The notes beneath the pieces are model-generated. The model was not told where the DNA came from and ran no database searches. It saw only the letters and a program-made list of their open reading frames with translations. Made by a program: the position numbers and the translations under genes. A stretch of DNA of 64,000 bases. It comes from Desulfobotulus alkaliphilus (lineage in GTDB: Bacteria > Desulfobacterota > Desulfobacteria > Desulfobacterales > ASO4-4). The DNA lies in assembly GCF_007830435.1 (NCBI RefSeq), contig NZ_VLLC01000010.1, positions 1 through 64,000 on the forward strand, written 5' to 3'. Shown here piece by piece: positions 27,238 through 36,898 of this stretch (positions are counted from its first letter, which is position 1; every line of letters begins with the position of its first letter).

Positions 27238-27666
27238 ATGGATATCACATCAAATCACGGGATCAAACAAACCGGAGATACCAGCAGAGTCAAAAATATT
27301 TCTGAAATCCAGGGCCTCCAGGAAAACAAACCCCGAACCCTTCAGGAAAACAAAATGCCGTCCGGTGAAGAAGCTCTTAAGCTCCGGGCTGAAAAAAGCC
27401 TTGAAAAAGCTCGGCAGGCCAAGGAAAAAGCAAAAGATACACCGATGGAAGAACTGGAAAAGGCAACCGATGATCTCAACAAATACATGGATGAGCTCAA
27501 AACAAGCTTAGGCTTTACCATTCATGATGAAACCAATGAACTGCTGGTGAACATCATCAATCGGGATACCAAGGAAATCATCAAACAGATTCCACCGGAG
27601 GAGCTTGTGGCCATACGGGAAAAAATGGCAGAGCTGGCGGGTATTCTTCTGGATGAAAGGGTCTGA
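27238..27666 (+). CDS. flaG: Flagellar protein FlaG
   Basis: 142 aa. The C-terminal half fits the FlaG domain: a helix then LGFTIHDETNELLVNIINRD, then KEIIKQIPPEELVAIREKM. The N-terminal half is a charged, low-complexity linker. FlaG proteins influence filament length. GGAGGG precedes the ATG. Last gene of the rightward fliD operon, ending 22 bases from the converging fliW. Confidence 0.88.
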   Translation: MDITSNHGIKQTGDTSRVKNISEIQGLQENKPRTLQENKMPSGEEALKLRAEKSLEKARQAKEKAKDTPMEELEKATDDLNKYMDELKTSLGFTIHDETNELLVNIINRDTKEIIKQIPPEELVAIREKMAELAGILLDERV

Positions 27667-27682
27667 AAAACATTCAGACCCT
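27658..27682. terminator. Hairpin between converging flaG and fliW
   Basis: AGGGTCTGAA (27658-27667) pairs exactly with TTCAGACCCT (27673-27682) and overlaps the flaG stop. It sits where two operons converge and could terminate both, though T tracts are weak. Confidence 0.6.
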
Positions 27683-27688
27683 GCCCTT

Positions 27689-28138
27689 TCATACCACAGG
27701 ATGCTCATAGGAATAATGGGTATCGTACATAACTATCTGTACGGCCTGCCTTTTTTCTGCGTTAACCAGAAGGGGACTCACCAGATTGGCCACAAGGCGA
27801 AGGGCAGCCTCCTTTTCAGGATTATCCCCTTCTTCGGAATACATGCGCACCACCACATAAAGCAGGAGATCATCCTCTGGCTCCTCTGTCCACCCCATCT
27901 CTTCCCGGACGGGTGCCAGATCCACGGAATAGTCGGGTTTGAAAAGGCAAGGGTCCATGAGCATAAGGGCAATGGCCGGTACATCCACACACTGAAGCCA
28001 GCAGAAGGGTCTTGTATCCTCCTTATCCAGAATCACAAAACGTTCTTCACCGGGAAATCCTGCCAGACCATAGGGCAGGTGAAGAATCTTGTCCTCTTCC
28101 ACCTCTATCACACCAAATTTTGCTGTTTCAATCTGCAT
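27689..28138 (-). CDS. fliW: Flagellar assembly factor FliW
   Basis: 149 aa from the ATG at 28138, chosen because GGAGGAAGCG precedes it; an ATG 18 bases upstream lacks a good site. Sequence starts MQIETAKFGVIEVEEDKIL and continues LPYGLAGFPGEERFVIL, PFCWLQCVDVPAIALMLMDP, all typical of FliW. FliW binds either flagellin or CsrA; when free flagellin is exported, FliW sequesters CsrA and flagellin translation resumes. Its start overlaps the csrA end by 11 bases, so the two partners are co-translated. Last gene of the flgN-flgK-flgL operon. Confidence 0.95.
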   Translation of the reverse strand: MQIETAKFGVIEVEEDKILHLPYGLAGFPGEERFVILDKEDTRPFCWLQCVDVPAIALMLMDPCLFKPDYSVDLAPVREEMGWTEEPEDDLLLYVVVRMYSEEGDNPEKEAALRLVANLVSPLLVNAEKRQAVQIVMYDTHYSYEHPVV

Positions 28139-28412
28139 CGCTTCCTCCGGATTCAAGGTGATTGTTTTCAGCTTTTTTCATACGCTCTTTCCAGAGCCTT
28201 AAGGCTGCATCCATGGGCCTTATCCTTACATCTTCCATGGCGGCAAGGTTACACTGCCTTACCCGTTCAAAAACTTCTTCCCTGTGAATGGCAATATTTT
28301 TTGGTGCCCTTATACCCAGCTTGACCCCACCCTTTCCCAGATCCAGTACCTGAATTGTTATATCATCTCCTATGCGGATCTGTTCCCCGGCTTTTCTTGT
28401 CAGAATCAGCAT
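28128..28412 (-). CDS. csrA: Carbon storage regulator CsrA with C-terminal extension
   Basis: 94 aa from the ATG at 28412 with GGGAGA upstream, giving the standard start MLILTRKAGEQIRIGDD. The fold-defining strands ITIQVLDLGKGGVKLGIRAP and IAIHREEVFERV are intact, including the conserved Leu4 and Arg44-type residues used for RNA binding. The C-terminus runs about 30 residues beyond a 61-aa CsrA. Such long tails are typical of FliW-regulated CsrA proteins. Probable targets are the GGA-loop hairpins before both flagellins. Lies 34 bases after flgL. Confidence 0.93.
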   Translation of the reverse strand: MLILTRKAGEQIRIGDDITIQVLDLGKGGVKLGIRAPKNIAIHREEVFERVRQCNLAAMEDVRIRPMDAALRLWKERMKKAENNHLESGGSDAD

Positions 28413-28446
28413 GATCATTCTCCCGGAAGGTGTGGAACTGTTCAAC

Positions 28447-31400
28447 CTACATGTAATCCATCAGACTCATTTTCATTACCTTTGATGTGGAATTCATGGC
28501 TGCCTGATAGGCAAGCTCCCGAGACTGCAGTTTCATAATGGCCTCTATCATATCCGCATCTTCCAGGTGAGATCTGCGCTCTTCGAGGCTGAACTTCATA
28601 TCCATCTGAATCTTTTCCTGAATTTCAAGGCGGTTAAATTTTATCCCCGTATCCGCATGCAAAGAGTTCAGCTGCTTGAAAGAGGTTTCCAGACGCTGCA
28701 TACCCTGCTGCATACCCTGAACATCATTGGCTGCAAGGTCTGCCATGAGATCATTAAGGGTTCTGAAAAGGCTCCATTCCACATCCCGGTTGCTTTCCAT
28801 GGGGCCAGAGGAAACATCTTTTTCAGGGAAACCAAGAACACCGGCAATACTTTGCCCGCTCCCCCCCCTTTCAGGGGCTCCGTGATTACCTGTTTCAAAA
28901 AGAAGATCCAGGGAGTACAGACGCTCATCCTTTTCTTTTATTGAAAACTTTCCCGTATCTTCATCATAATTTACAGAATAGCGGATACCAAAGCCCCTGT
29001 CACGGGATTCCTTCTCAAGGGCTGTTTCCACAGCAAGGGCAAGATCATCCATGCTTTCATAGACACCCGGAGGAATCAGGGCTGTCAGCTCACAGAACTC
29101 CGTATGATCACCCTTTTTCATAACTTCCCTGAAATCAAGGCGGTTATTTGTATCATTAACATCTATCCGCACAATGGGCCTGTCACCAGCAGCAAAAATG
29201 GTGATATCATCTTCATAGGGAAGAAAACCTAAAGTGGAAGCCATGGAGCTTCCTGCATTGGGGCCCGTATGCCACAACAGCCTGGTTTCACTTACCCCCT
29301 CTTTGCCACCTCGTATGGAAAACCCCCTGTCTGGATCATAATCTACAACATATCTTATACCGCTATGGGAAGCCGTGCGCATTTCCGTCTGTATATGGGC
29401 TGCCAGCTCATGGGGATTTGCATAATCCCTTTCAGGTAAGCGGATGGTGTGTACGGCACCGGGCCTGCCGTTTTCATCCACTTCCTGAAAATCCAGTGTG
29501 TTATTGTTTTCTGTAATGGCAAAAAGAGTTGCCTGACCATTGGCTGTATAAGGAAAATCAGCTGTCTCAATAAGAACATCCCTGTCATCCGTATAACCGA
29601 GAACTTTTGCCATACTCCTGTGCCTGCCACTTCCACTTTCCCATAAAAAATTTACGCTGTCCGTTGCACCGCCATCGTCAATGGAAAATTTCCGGGTCAC
29701 GGCATCATAGGTCGCTGTATAAACAACACCATTGGCGGATGCCGCTGTGAGGGCACCTGAAACTGCCGTTTCTAAATCCGTAATACTTCGGTAGTCTCCG
29801 GGTGGAATTTCTGCAGTAAGCTGACCGGATTCTGTGCCGCCGACGGTTTCTTCAAAATTAATGATATTATTTCCAAGGCCTATATCAAAAAGAACGGGAA
29901 GCTCTCTGCTCATGGGATAGGTCAAAACATGCTCAGGCTCCGTAAAACCGAGGATTGCTCCTGCACTGTTTTCTCCTGCATCAGGACCTGTCAGCCAGAG
30001 CATCTCCAGCTTTGTCAGGGTACCGCCATCCTCCCGGATAAAAAAACGGCTTTTTTCTTCATCATAGGTGACGGCATAGCTGATACCCGCTCCGGGATTT
30101 GCCGCCTCTGAAGCTGTTTCCATCGTGTTTTTAATCACTCCGGCCAGCTCATTCATGTCGCTGTAATCCGCCACAGGAATATCCACCGAAAAAACCTGAC
30201 GCACATTGCCCCTTGTTTCTGCAAATTCAATGCGCTGGTTTGTCGCATCAATAACAAGGGGAGCCGTAATAAAATTAACTGGTTCAGTGCTCACAGGCTT
30301 TTCCAGAACTGTATCCGTGCCATAGAAACCCATCTCCCTGCCAATGGAGGTATTGCCCGTAAAACTCACCATGGAAAAAGTTATGCTGTCACCCTTCTTG
30401 ATCCCATCCATATCAACCTTAATCTCTATATCGGAAAAACCATTATCCGAAAGATCCAGGCGAACAACCCCGTTTTCAGGAGTAATTTTCCCGGGCAGTC
30501 TGTAACCGGGATCATTATCTACGATGAAACTGCCCTCTCCGTCCCAGAACAGACCAAAGGGCTTATCCTTTTCCGTAGCCTTTGTAATGGACGCGGGATG
30601 GTGAACAAAAATTTCCAGCTTTTCAGGTGGAATACTCCCCTTAACCGTCGCATTCTCAATCCGTGGCTCTCCACCGCTTGACCATAAAATTTCAGTGCGT
30701 ATATACTCTTTTCCAGGGCCACCCCTTTCACGGATAAAAAAGCTTTTTTCCACGGGATTATAATCCACGGCATAACTCAGACCATAGCCCTCTTTTTCAG
30801 AAAGGGCATTCATGCGCTTTTCCACCTCAAACGCCAGCTCTTTTTCAGTATATACCCCTGTGGGAATTTCCACCTCCATGGTTTTAAGAAAAGCAACGCC
30901 CTGCCCGTTATCCTCCTGAAAAACAAGGGTGTTATTTGTTTTATTCACCTCCACATGGTTCATATAAAAAATCTTTGAACCATCCCTGCCCACCTCCATG
31001 CTCTTACCGTCTCCGGTACGTATACGGAAAGCCTCATGATCCCCCTCATAACTCACACGGGGCGGATTTTCTGAATCATGATAGATGAATGGGGGTTTAT
31101 CCGTTCGGGAACCTCCAAAAATATAGTTTCCGTTCACCTGTGTATTGCCCAGATCCACAATCTGACGAAGCATGCCATCTATGCGTTCAACCGCATCTTT
31201 GCGCTCCTGAGGTCCTGCAGAGGCCGTAATCAGCTTACTGATCTCAAGATTCACCTCTGTCACCAGATCCTTCATGCTGTCCAGTGCCGCATCCGTGGCA
31301 TTCAGCCATGTTTTTCCTGCGCTGATATTTTTTTCAAGCTGCTGCAGGCTGCTAACGGAAGATTTGAGGTGCATCACCTGACTTAAGCCTACCGGGTCGT

Positions 31401-31521
31401 CGTCAATATGATTGATTCTTTTCCCGGTACTCATCACCTCATTGGCTTTATAGAGATCTTTGTTCAAACGCCCCAGACGATAGGTTGAGGTATCAAACAT
31501 GATTTTATTGGGTACGCGCAT
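28447..31521 (-). CDS. flgL: Giant hook-filament junction protein FlgL (HAP3) with tandem outer repeats
   Basis: 1024 aa against about 300 in E. coli. Residues 1-160 match FlgL/flagellin D0-D1 (IMFDTSTYRLGRLNKDLY, TGKRINHIDDDPVGLSQVM, QVNGNYIFGGSRTDKPPF); the last 100 residues are the C-terminal D1-D0 helices. Between them lie five related modules of about 95-110 aa starting near residues 192, 425, 550, 671 and 790. Each runs N-N-x-[LI]-x-F-x-E, then IPPG-Y, a helix, Y-x-V-x-YD, F-x-I, L-W-x-[TS]-G and ends in LGF. The ATG follows GAGGTGATCCC. Directly after flgK. Confidence 0.93.
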   Translation of the reverse strand: MRVPNKIMFDTSTYRLGRLNKDLYKANEVMSTGKRINHIDDDPVGLSQVMHLKSSVSSLQQLEKNISAGKTWLNATDAALDSMKDLVTEVNLEISKLITASAGPQERKDAVERIDGMLRQIVDLGNTQVNGNYIFGGSRTDKPPFIYHDSENPPRVSYEGDHEAFRIRTGDGKSMEVGRDGSKIFYMNHVEVNKTNNTLVFQEDNGQGVAFLKTMEVEIPTGVYTEKELAFEVEKRMNALSEKEGYGLSYAVDYNPVEKSFFIRERGGPGKEYIRTEILWSSGGEPRIENATVKGSIPPEKLEIFVHHPASITKATEKDKPFGLFWDGEGSFIVDNDPGYRLPGKITPENGVVRLDLSDNGFSDIEIKVDMDGIKKGDSITFSMVSFTGNTSIGREMGFYGTDTVLEKPVSTEPVNFITAPLVIDATNQRIEFAETRGNVRQVFSVDIPVADYSDMNELAGVIKNTMETASEAANPGAGISYAVTYDEEKSRFFIREDGGTLTKLEMLWLTGPDAGENSAGAILGFTEPEHVLTYPMSRELPVLFDIGLGNNIINFEETVGGTESGQLTAEIPPGDYRSITDLETAVSGALTAASANGVVYTATYDAVTRKFSIDDGGATDSVNFLWESGSGRHRSMAKVLGYTDDRDVLIETADFPYTANGQATLFAITENNNTLDFQEVDENGRPGAVHTIRLPERDYANPHELAAHIQTEMRTASHSGIRYVVDYDPDRGFSIRGGKEGVSETRLLWHTGPNAGSSMASTLGFLPYEDDITIFAAGDRPIVRIDVNDTNNRLDFREVMKKGDHTEFCELTALIPPGVYESMDDLALAVETALEKESRDRGFGIRYSVNYDEDTGKFSIKEKDERLYSLDLLFETGNHGAPERGGSGQSIAGVLGFPEKDVSSGPMESNRDVEWSLFRTLNDLMADLAANDVQGMQQGMQRLETSFKQLNSLHADTGIKFNRLEIQEKIQMDMKFSLEERRSHLEDADMIEAIMKLQSRELAYQAAMNSTSKVMKMSLMDYM

Positions 31522-31525
31522 GGGA

Positions 31526-34500
31526 TCACCTCATATTGACAAGGGTACTGAGCATTTCGTCGGAAACGGTAATCAGTTTGGCCGCTGCCGTATAGGCCTG
31601 CTGATATTTAATAAGATTCACCATTTCCTCATCCAGAGACACGGCAGAAAGGGTATCCCGCTGTTGCCCAAGATTGGAGAGCATCACCCCGTGAAAATTC
31701 AGGGCACGGGTTTCAGACTGATACCTCAAACCCATGGAGCTGACCATCATATGGTAATACCCCTCCAGGGAAGCATCAGCTCCGGCTGAAACAGCCTTAC
31801 CATTCCTTGAAAACTGCCATTCTTCAAAACGTATACTCTTGTTCTGAAGATCGGCAAGAGCCAGAGCAGTACTGTTATCCCCTCCCCGAATTTCTCCGGT
31901 TTGAAAATCTATCATGCCTGCTGCAATATTCTGAAGTTCAGCAAGGCTTTCATTCATACGTATACTTTTGGCGTCCGTACCCGTAAAAAAAGTATTTACG
32001 CCAAGGGCTGCGGCAAGACCGCTGTTGTGGGCTTCTTCACCGGAAAAAGCAAAACCGTAATGTTCAGGATTGCGTTTTACAATATCAAACTCCACAAAAC
32101 CCGAACCCGTAACTGGCTCATCAAAGGCAAGCTGTATGTCCGCAAGGCCGTTACCATTCATATCTATGCCAAAACCTGAATCAAAATTTTTTCCTGCGGC
32201 TTTTGGATCATCAGGGTCCGGCACAATCACAGCAAGCCCCCTTGGATCTTCAAGGCGCCATGTACCGTCTGCTTCACGATAAATACGAAAATCTTCTATC
32301 TTTTCTTCAAGGGCCGTGGCATCCAGCACACGCATACGGGTATTCACATCACAAAATCCATTAACCCCAGAGCAGCCCATATCACTGATTTCAAAGGTTG
32401 CTGGCCTGCTGGTAAAAGAAAGGCTGCCATCCTGCCCGACCCTTGCACTTATGCCCTCACTCTGCCTGTTGAACTGGGCTGCAAAACTGTCGGTGGTCCA
32501 GCGCCAGTCCGCAGCCTGCATCAGACTGCCTTTACCACCGGCATCTGTCTGGATAACAAAAATATCATCTTTAAAAAGGGTGCCGGACTCAAAACCAAGG
32601 CGCATGCCATCCACTTCAACATAGATGGGCGGCCGGGTTCGTTCATCCACCTTCACCTCCACTTCACCATGGCCATAACGGCTTTCCCAGATAAGGGTAA
32701 CGGTCTCCTCACCCAGGGCTCCGCCCGGTGGCTTAACGCTGAAAATATAGCTGTCGTTTATACTGCCTGCCCTTCCGCTGATACTGATCTCCAGAGGAGC
32801 AGGGCTGCCTGTCTCGCTGGTATTCATGGAAAAGGTATTCCCGGCCACAAGGGTGCCGGGAGAAAGATGAAAAGAAAGATCCGTACCATCCAGTGCATGG
32901 GGTCCGGATTCTTCTATGGCAATAAGCCCTGAAAGACCGGTGTAGTCCCCATTGACATCATACTCCCGCCAGGCAATGGCAGCCCCTGCACCAAAAACAT
33001 CCGATTCCACAACTGGAGACGCATTGCTGAGTATCCGGGAAGCAGGCCCTTCAAGGCCGAATCCGCTTCCCGTAACCACACGAAGGCTGGCATTGCCTGT
33101 GGTGGTATCATCAAATTCTTCTATCCTTATGGCTTCGCCATCATTGCGGACAATGGAAACGGAGCTGCCCGTATGGACTGTTCTGTAAAGCCCGGGATCA
33201 AGGCCTGAAGTCTGCAGGGCCTGGTAGAGACCTTCTGCAAAAGCCTCAGCGCTTAAAGGGGCAGGATCCGGAACCGTATAAATCACATCCATACCATCCA
33301 CAGTGAATGTTATGGTATCATTGGCATTGAAATTTTCAAAACCACCGTAACCGCCAAGGGTAAGGACAGATCGGCCCGAAGGCACAGGATGCTCTGCCCT
33401 GCTGTTGAAAAGACTCCCCTGTCCAGGCTGCGCATCACTGCTGATTTCCATGCCGGGCCCCGTAAAAACCGTAAATGTGGAAGTTTTTACGGCAGACCTG
33501 TCTCCCCCCGCACCAAGAACGGCTGCATCCACAGCAAGGGTTCCCGTAGCCTGCTCATCGGGAGCGATGGTTACTTCAGAAAGGCCTGCACCTCCTGAAC
33601 CCGTTAAAGGCTGGCTCCCCCCCGCAGCACCATCCACAAGGGTTCCTGCAGCTCCATTTACGGTAAAGCCTCCGTCATCATTCCCCCCATGGGTCTGAAG
33701 ATCACGGATATCAAGGGAACTGCCTCCGGAACCCCTTATATTCACTCCGGTTCCTGCGAGTTCCCATGAAATACCCTGCTCCTTTAAGGCCGCACTTTCC
33801 CTGTTGAGTGCTGCCACAAGATTACGGGCAGATTCTGCCGGATCCGCTACCAGCTGAAAGGCGATATCCACACCCGCAAGACTGAATGAGGCAGCACTCC
33901 CGTCCGGTCCAGTATCCGGTAAAAAACCGTCTATTGTTATGGAAGCATTATCCACAACCTTAAAATCAGCGATACCAAGATTGACACCTTTTTCACTGCG
34001 AATAATGGCTCCGCTGCCGCCATAAACCACAGAAAGATCCGAATTCTTATCAAGCACGGCATCCAGAGCTGTCTGAAAATTCAACATGGTTGCAGCATCA
34101 TCTGCCCCAACCCGGAAACGGATCTCTTCCACTGTATTTCCGGATGCAAAACTGAACATGATCTCGTCATCTTCCTGCATATCTCCTGCTCCTGGAAACA
34201 GTTCCGTTATATCCAGAGAAATTTCATGGGGCCAGGCATGGGCATTAAGCCCATTTATACCGTTCAAGGCTTCTGCAATGGCATCTGCGGAAGGATAAAC
34301 CATTCCCTCGCCCCTACCCACTTCAAGGGTATGTATATTGCCCTGCCCATCTTTAACTTTCAGGGTCTGCCTTCCTATGGCCTGATTCAGGGCAGCATCC
34401 AGCGTGGAGGCTGACTGAACCGTACCAAGATGCTGACCATCTGCAATCCAGAGGGACTCCCCTGTACTTCCGCTTCGCAGTACCTCAAACTCATAGGTGC

Positions 34501-35653
34501 TCTCAGGTCTGCCCGTACCTGACCAGTTCTGAACCTCTGCCGTGGAAATCCCCATATCCACCACTGTCTGCGTATAAGAGGAGGGAATGGTTCCCTTGTT
34601 TTCCACCCACATGCCAAAATCCTTTGAATAATCAATGCGATCCCCATAGGGCAGGGTAGCAAGCCAGTTTCCCGCCTCTGGCCTGTAGCTGCCCTGCAGG
34701 GGCTCGGTCATGTAGGCAGACCCGGCACCCATGCTGTGAATCCGGTTGACGTTCCATATGGTTTCCCTTGCAAGGGCATCCATTTCCTGACGGTAACGTG
34801 GCAGTTCCACATCCCGCATTTCCAGCCAGCCCCCAAGGGAACCTCCCTGGATGCGATCCGTGATGTCCACATAACCCGTAGAAGACTCCCACTTGACTTT
34901 ACCGGATTCAAAAATAAGCCCGTAAGAACTGTCACGGGAAACAAGGGGAAAGCCCCCAGCCGTATTAACGGTTATGGCTCCATGGCTGTCTTCAAAACTC
35001 TTGATATCGATATAATTGGCCAGTTCCTTCACCATCTGATTGCGCATATCCCGGTTGTCATTGGAGGTTCTGTTATTCACCTCCTGCCCCATGATGGCCT
35101 GATTCAGTTTTGAGATCTCACGGGTAAGCCGGTTCACTTCCGCAATCCCCGCCTGGATATCCTTGTTCAGATCCTGCTCTATGCGAAAAAAATCCGCATC
35201 CATGGTATTGAAGCGATCCACAAGCTTTGCACCGTTTTCATAGACATTCATCCGCTCTGCGGCACCTGCAGGATTGTTGGCAAGGGTGTTCCAGGAGTCC
35301 CAGAAATCAGGCATCAGATGGCTCATGCTGGTTTCTGAGTTTTCATTAAACATATTGGCAAGTACCTTCATATAGTTCATGAAGGCCTCGGATGCGGAAA
35401 AAGCGGACTTCTGGCTTGTGATACGGTCTTCCAGCAACTGGTCCGCTGTCTGGCGGATCTGCTGACTCATGACCCCGTTGCCAATGAGATGCCCGGACTG
35501 GGCAAGGGGGGCATTGGCAGCCTGAGGCACGGACTGGCGTGAAAAATCCGGGTTGTTCACATTGGCAATATTGTGGCCCGTTACATTGAGGCCAAGCTGC
35601 TGAGCCGCAAGCCCCTGCCTTGCAATATTCATGGTACTGTTGATTCCGGCCAT
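31526..35653 (-). CDS. flgK: Giant hook-filament junction protein FlgK (HAP1)
   Basis: 1375 aa against about 550 in E. coli. N-terminal D0/D1 (NIARQGLAAQQLGLNVTGHN, IANVNNPDFSRQ, QTADQLLEDRI, LVDRFNTMDADFFRIEQDLN, EISKLNQAI) and the C-terminal helix (LSAVSLDEEMVNLIKYQQAY, TAAAKLITVSDEMLSTLVNM) are canonical. About 900 residues of beta-rich outer domain lie between, with a DxNxNGxxD-type loop (GIDMNGNGLADI, near residue 1155) that resembles calcium-binding loops. GGAGGG precedes the ATG. Follows flgN, its chaperone, by 2 bases. Confidence 0.94.
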   Translation of the reverse strand: MAGINSTMNIARQGLAAQQLGLNVTGHNIANVNNPDFSRQSVPQAANAPLAQSGHLIGNGVMSQQIRQTADQLLEDRITSQKSAFSASEAFMNYMKVLANMFNENSETSMSHLMPDFWDSWNTLANNPAGAAERMNVYENGAKLVDRFNTMDADFFRIEQDLNKDIQAGIAEVNRLTREISKLNQAIMGQEVNNRTSNDNRDMRNQMVKELANYIDIKSFEDSHGAITVNTAGGFPLVSRDSSYGLIFESGKVKWESSTGYVDITDRIQGGSLGGWLEMRDVELPRYRQEMDALARETIWNVNRIHSMGAGSAYMTEPLQGSYRPEAGNWLATLPYGDRIDYSKDFGMWVENKGTIPSSYTQTVVDMGISTAEVQNWSGTGRPESTYEFEVLRSGSTGESLWIADGQHLGTVQSASTLDAALNQAIGRQTLKVKDGQGNIHTLEVGRGEGMVYPSADAIAEALNGINGLNAHAWPHEISLDITELFPGAGDMQEDDEIMFSFASGNTVEEIRFRVGADDAATMLNFQTALDAVLDKNSDLSVVYGGSGAIIRSEKGVNLGIADFKVVDNASITIDGFLPDTGPDGSAASFSLAGVDIAFQLVADPAESARNLVAALNRESAALKEQGISWELAGTGVNIRGSGGSSLDIRDLQTHGGNDDGGFTVNGAAGTLVDGAAGGSQPLTGSGGAGLSEVTIAPDEQATGTLAVDAAVLGAGGDRSAVKTSTFTVFTGPGMEISSDAQPGQGSLFNSRAEHPVPSGRSVLTLGGYGGFENFNANDTITFTVDGMDVIYTVPDPAPLSAEAFAEGLYQALQTSGLDPGLYRTVHTGSSVSIVRNDGEAIRIEEFDDTTTGNASLRVVTGSGFGLEGPASRILSNASPVVESDVFGAGAAIAWREYDVNGDYTGLSGLIAIEESGPHALDGTDLSFHLSPGTLVAGNTFSMNTSETGSPAPLEISISGRAGSINDSYIFSVKPPGGALGEETVTLIWESRYGHGEVEVKVDERTRPPIYVEVDGMRLGFESGTLFKDDIFVIQTDAGGKGSLMQAADWRWTTDSFAAQFNRQSEGISARVGQDGSLSFTSRPATFEISDMGCSGVNGFCDVNTRMRVLDATALEEKIEDFRIYREADGTWRLEDPRGLAVIVPDPDDPKAAGKNFDSGFGIDMNGNGLADIQLAFDEPVTGSGFVEFDIVKRNPEHYGFAFSGEEAHNSGLAAALGVNTFFTGTDAKSIRMNESLAELQNIAAGMIDFQTGEIRGGDNSTALALADLQNKSIRFEEWQFSRNGKAVSAGADASLEGYYHMMVSSMGLRYQSETRALNFHGVMLSNLGQQRDTLSAVSLDEEMVNLIKYQQAYTAAAKLITVSDEMLSTLVNMR

Positions 35654-35655
35654 GA

Positions 35656-36144
35656 TCAGACCCTCCGGTTGACATACCCGTTTCCGGTTCCGGCCATGTG
35701 GCGGCTGCGGTCATAGCCCGCCTGCTTCTGGGGCCGCATGAACACGGACATCATTTCCCCCACCACATCCAGGCAAAGACTGACATAGGTAATATTGGCA
35801 TCGGCTGCACTGCGCACCTGCTGGCCCAGATCCTCTGTTTTAAGAAAAAAAGGCTCCAGATCCGCCTGTTCTCCGTGGGAAAGCCGGTCTTTAAGCATCT
35901 GCGGCTGAAAGTGAATGGCTTCCACATCCAGCGGCCTGCCTGCCCTGACCATGACCTGCTTGATGCGCTCCCTTACTTCCATGATGGCTCCGGCGGCCTT
36001 CTGCTTCTCCTCAGCCAGTGGCCAGAGGGGGGCCACATCTCCTGATTTAAGAATATCTGCTTCTTTATCCAGCACGGAAAGAAGGTTCTCAAAGCAGGCA
36101 ATTTTTTCATTGTAAAGGCCCTGGAGTTCCTTTGTCAGTGTCAT
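35656..36144 (-). CDS. flgN: FlgN-type export chaperone for FlgK and FlgL
   Basis: 162 aa from the ATG at 36144 (GGAGGATAGACAC before it). Long helical protein: LTKELQGLYNEKIACFENLL, LDKEADILKSGDVAPLWPLA, EKQKAAGAIMEVRERI, ending in a basic tail. This is the FlgN pattern, and position directly before flgK and flgL supports it. First gene of the flgN-flgK-flgL-csrA-fliW unit, which begins after the flgJ terminator. Confidence 0.85.
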   Translation of the reverse strand: MTLTKELQGLYNEKIACFENLLSVLDKEADILKSGDVAPLWPLAEEKQKAAGAIMEVRERIKQVMVRAGRPLDVEAIHFQPQMLKDRLSHGEQADLEPFFLKTEDLGQQVRSAADANITYVSLCLDVVGEMMSVFMRPQKQAGYDRSRHMAGTGNGYVNRRV

Positions 36145-36245
36145 GTGTCTATCCTCCATGCTGAATAAAGCGATGATGTATATCCCGGATGCCCTGCCGT
36201 TTTTTTGAAAAAAACATGAGCCGAATCAAAAGGGCATAAAAAAAC

Positions 36246-36282
36246 TTATGCAGAAGATCGGCATATCCGAGCCTCTGCATAA
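36246..36282 (-). terminator. Terminator after flgJ (bidirectional hairpin)
   Basis: TTATGCAGA (36246-36254) pairs with TCTGCATAA (36274-36282), with an inner TCGG/CCGA pair. On the - strand it is followed by a run of seven T, and T-rich sequence also flanks the other side. It separates the flgF-flgJ operon from flgN. Confidence 0.65.
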
Positions 36283-36344
36283 ATTTTTTGCATAATATGT
36301 GCCAGAACCTTAAGGTTCACGGCTTCGTATGAATCAACCTGAAA

Positions 36345-36668
36345 TCAGTCGTCCCCGCCAGACCTTGAAAGCTGCCGGTAAAGGAAATCCCGAAGCCCCG
36401 GACTGTTGCCCCCCTTTGAAATGCGCTCGGCCAGCTCCTGATCCAGACGGGACTGCCAGATCTCCTCGGCCTGTCCCTGACCAAAAATACCATCCCCCGG
36501 CAAAGTTTGCCGCATGCCCTTCAGCATGGTCTGCAGCATAATGGCTTCAAAACCGGCGCATGCCTCCTTCAATCTGGCGTCTTCGGCAGCTCTGGCCGCA
36601 GCCTTTGCATCCCCGGCCAGCCGGGACTCCGAAACCATAGGCATCTGTACATCGCTATTCAGGCGCAT
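36345..36668 (-). CDS. flgJ: FlgJ rod-binding protein (no muramidase domain)
   Basis: 107 aa corresponding only to the N-terminal rod-cap domain of enteric FlgJ: LKEACAGFEAIMLQTMLKGM, RQTLPGDGIFGQGQAEEIW, LDQELAERISKGGNSPGL. The C-terminal peptidoglycan hydrolase of E. coli FlgJ is absent, as is common in Deltaproteobacteria; a separate hydrolase must open the wall. Last gene of flgF-G-A-H-I-J, separated from flgI by a 230-base repeat-containing gap. Confidence 0.88.
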   Translation of the reverse strand: MRLNSDVQMPMVSESRLAGDAKAAARAAEDARLKEACAGFEAIMLQTMLKGMRQTLPGDGIFGQGQAEEIWQSRLDQELAERISKGGNSPGLRDFLYRQLSRSGGDD

Positions 36669-36898
36669 ACCACCCTCCCTGCTGTTTGAACTTCCATTAA
36701 GGTTCCTAAGGTCTTTAAGATCTTTTGGGTCCTTAGAGTCTTTAGGGTCTTTAATGTATATGACCAGATTTTACGCATGTTAGCTTAGCACCCGTAAAGG
36801 GTGCACCTACACAAAACAGGGTCGTAAAAACCAAGCGTTAAGGGCAGGCCCCTGTGCCTGCCCGTCTTTAAGGTCTTTAGGATCCTTAAACCAAAACC
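36669..36898. repeat. Intergenic repeat/palindrome block between flgI and flgJ
   Basis: Contains at least five degenerate copies of AGGTCTTTA-like decamers (36705-36755 and 36866-36890), plus two palindromes: GCACCC/GGGTGC (36788-36803) and GGGCAGGC/GCCTGCCC (36842-36863). Paired palindromes in a gap inside an operon recall REP-like elements. I see no gene. A related decamer run lies upstream of fliN (55235-55260). Confidence 0.5.

Noticed and set aside
27605-28324. 239-codon + strand frame over fliW and csrA
   Set aside because: Both genes on the - strand are certain; this is a shadow.
36145-36245. Sigma-28-like site before flgN on the - strand (TCAA with CCGGGATA)
   Set aside because: The -10 has an extra base and the -35 is poor; not strong enough to list, although a promoter for flgN is expected here.
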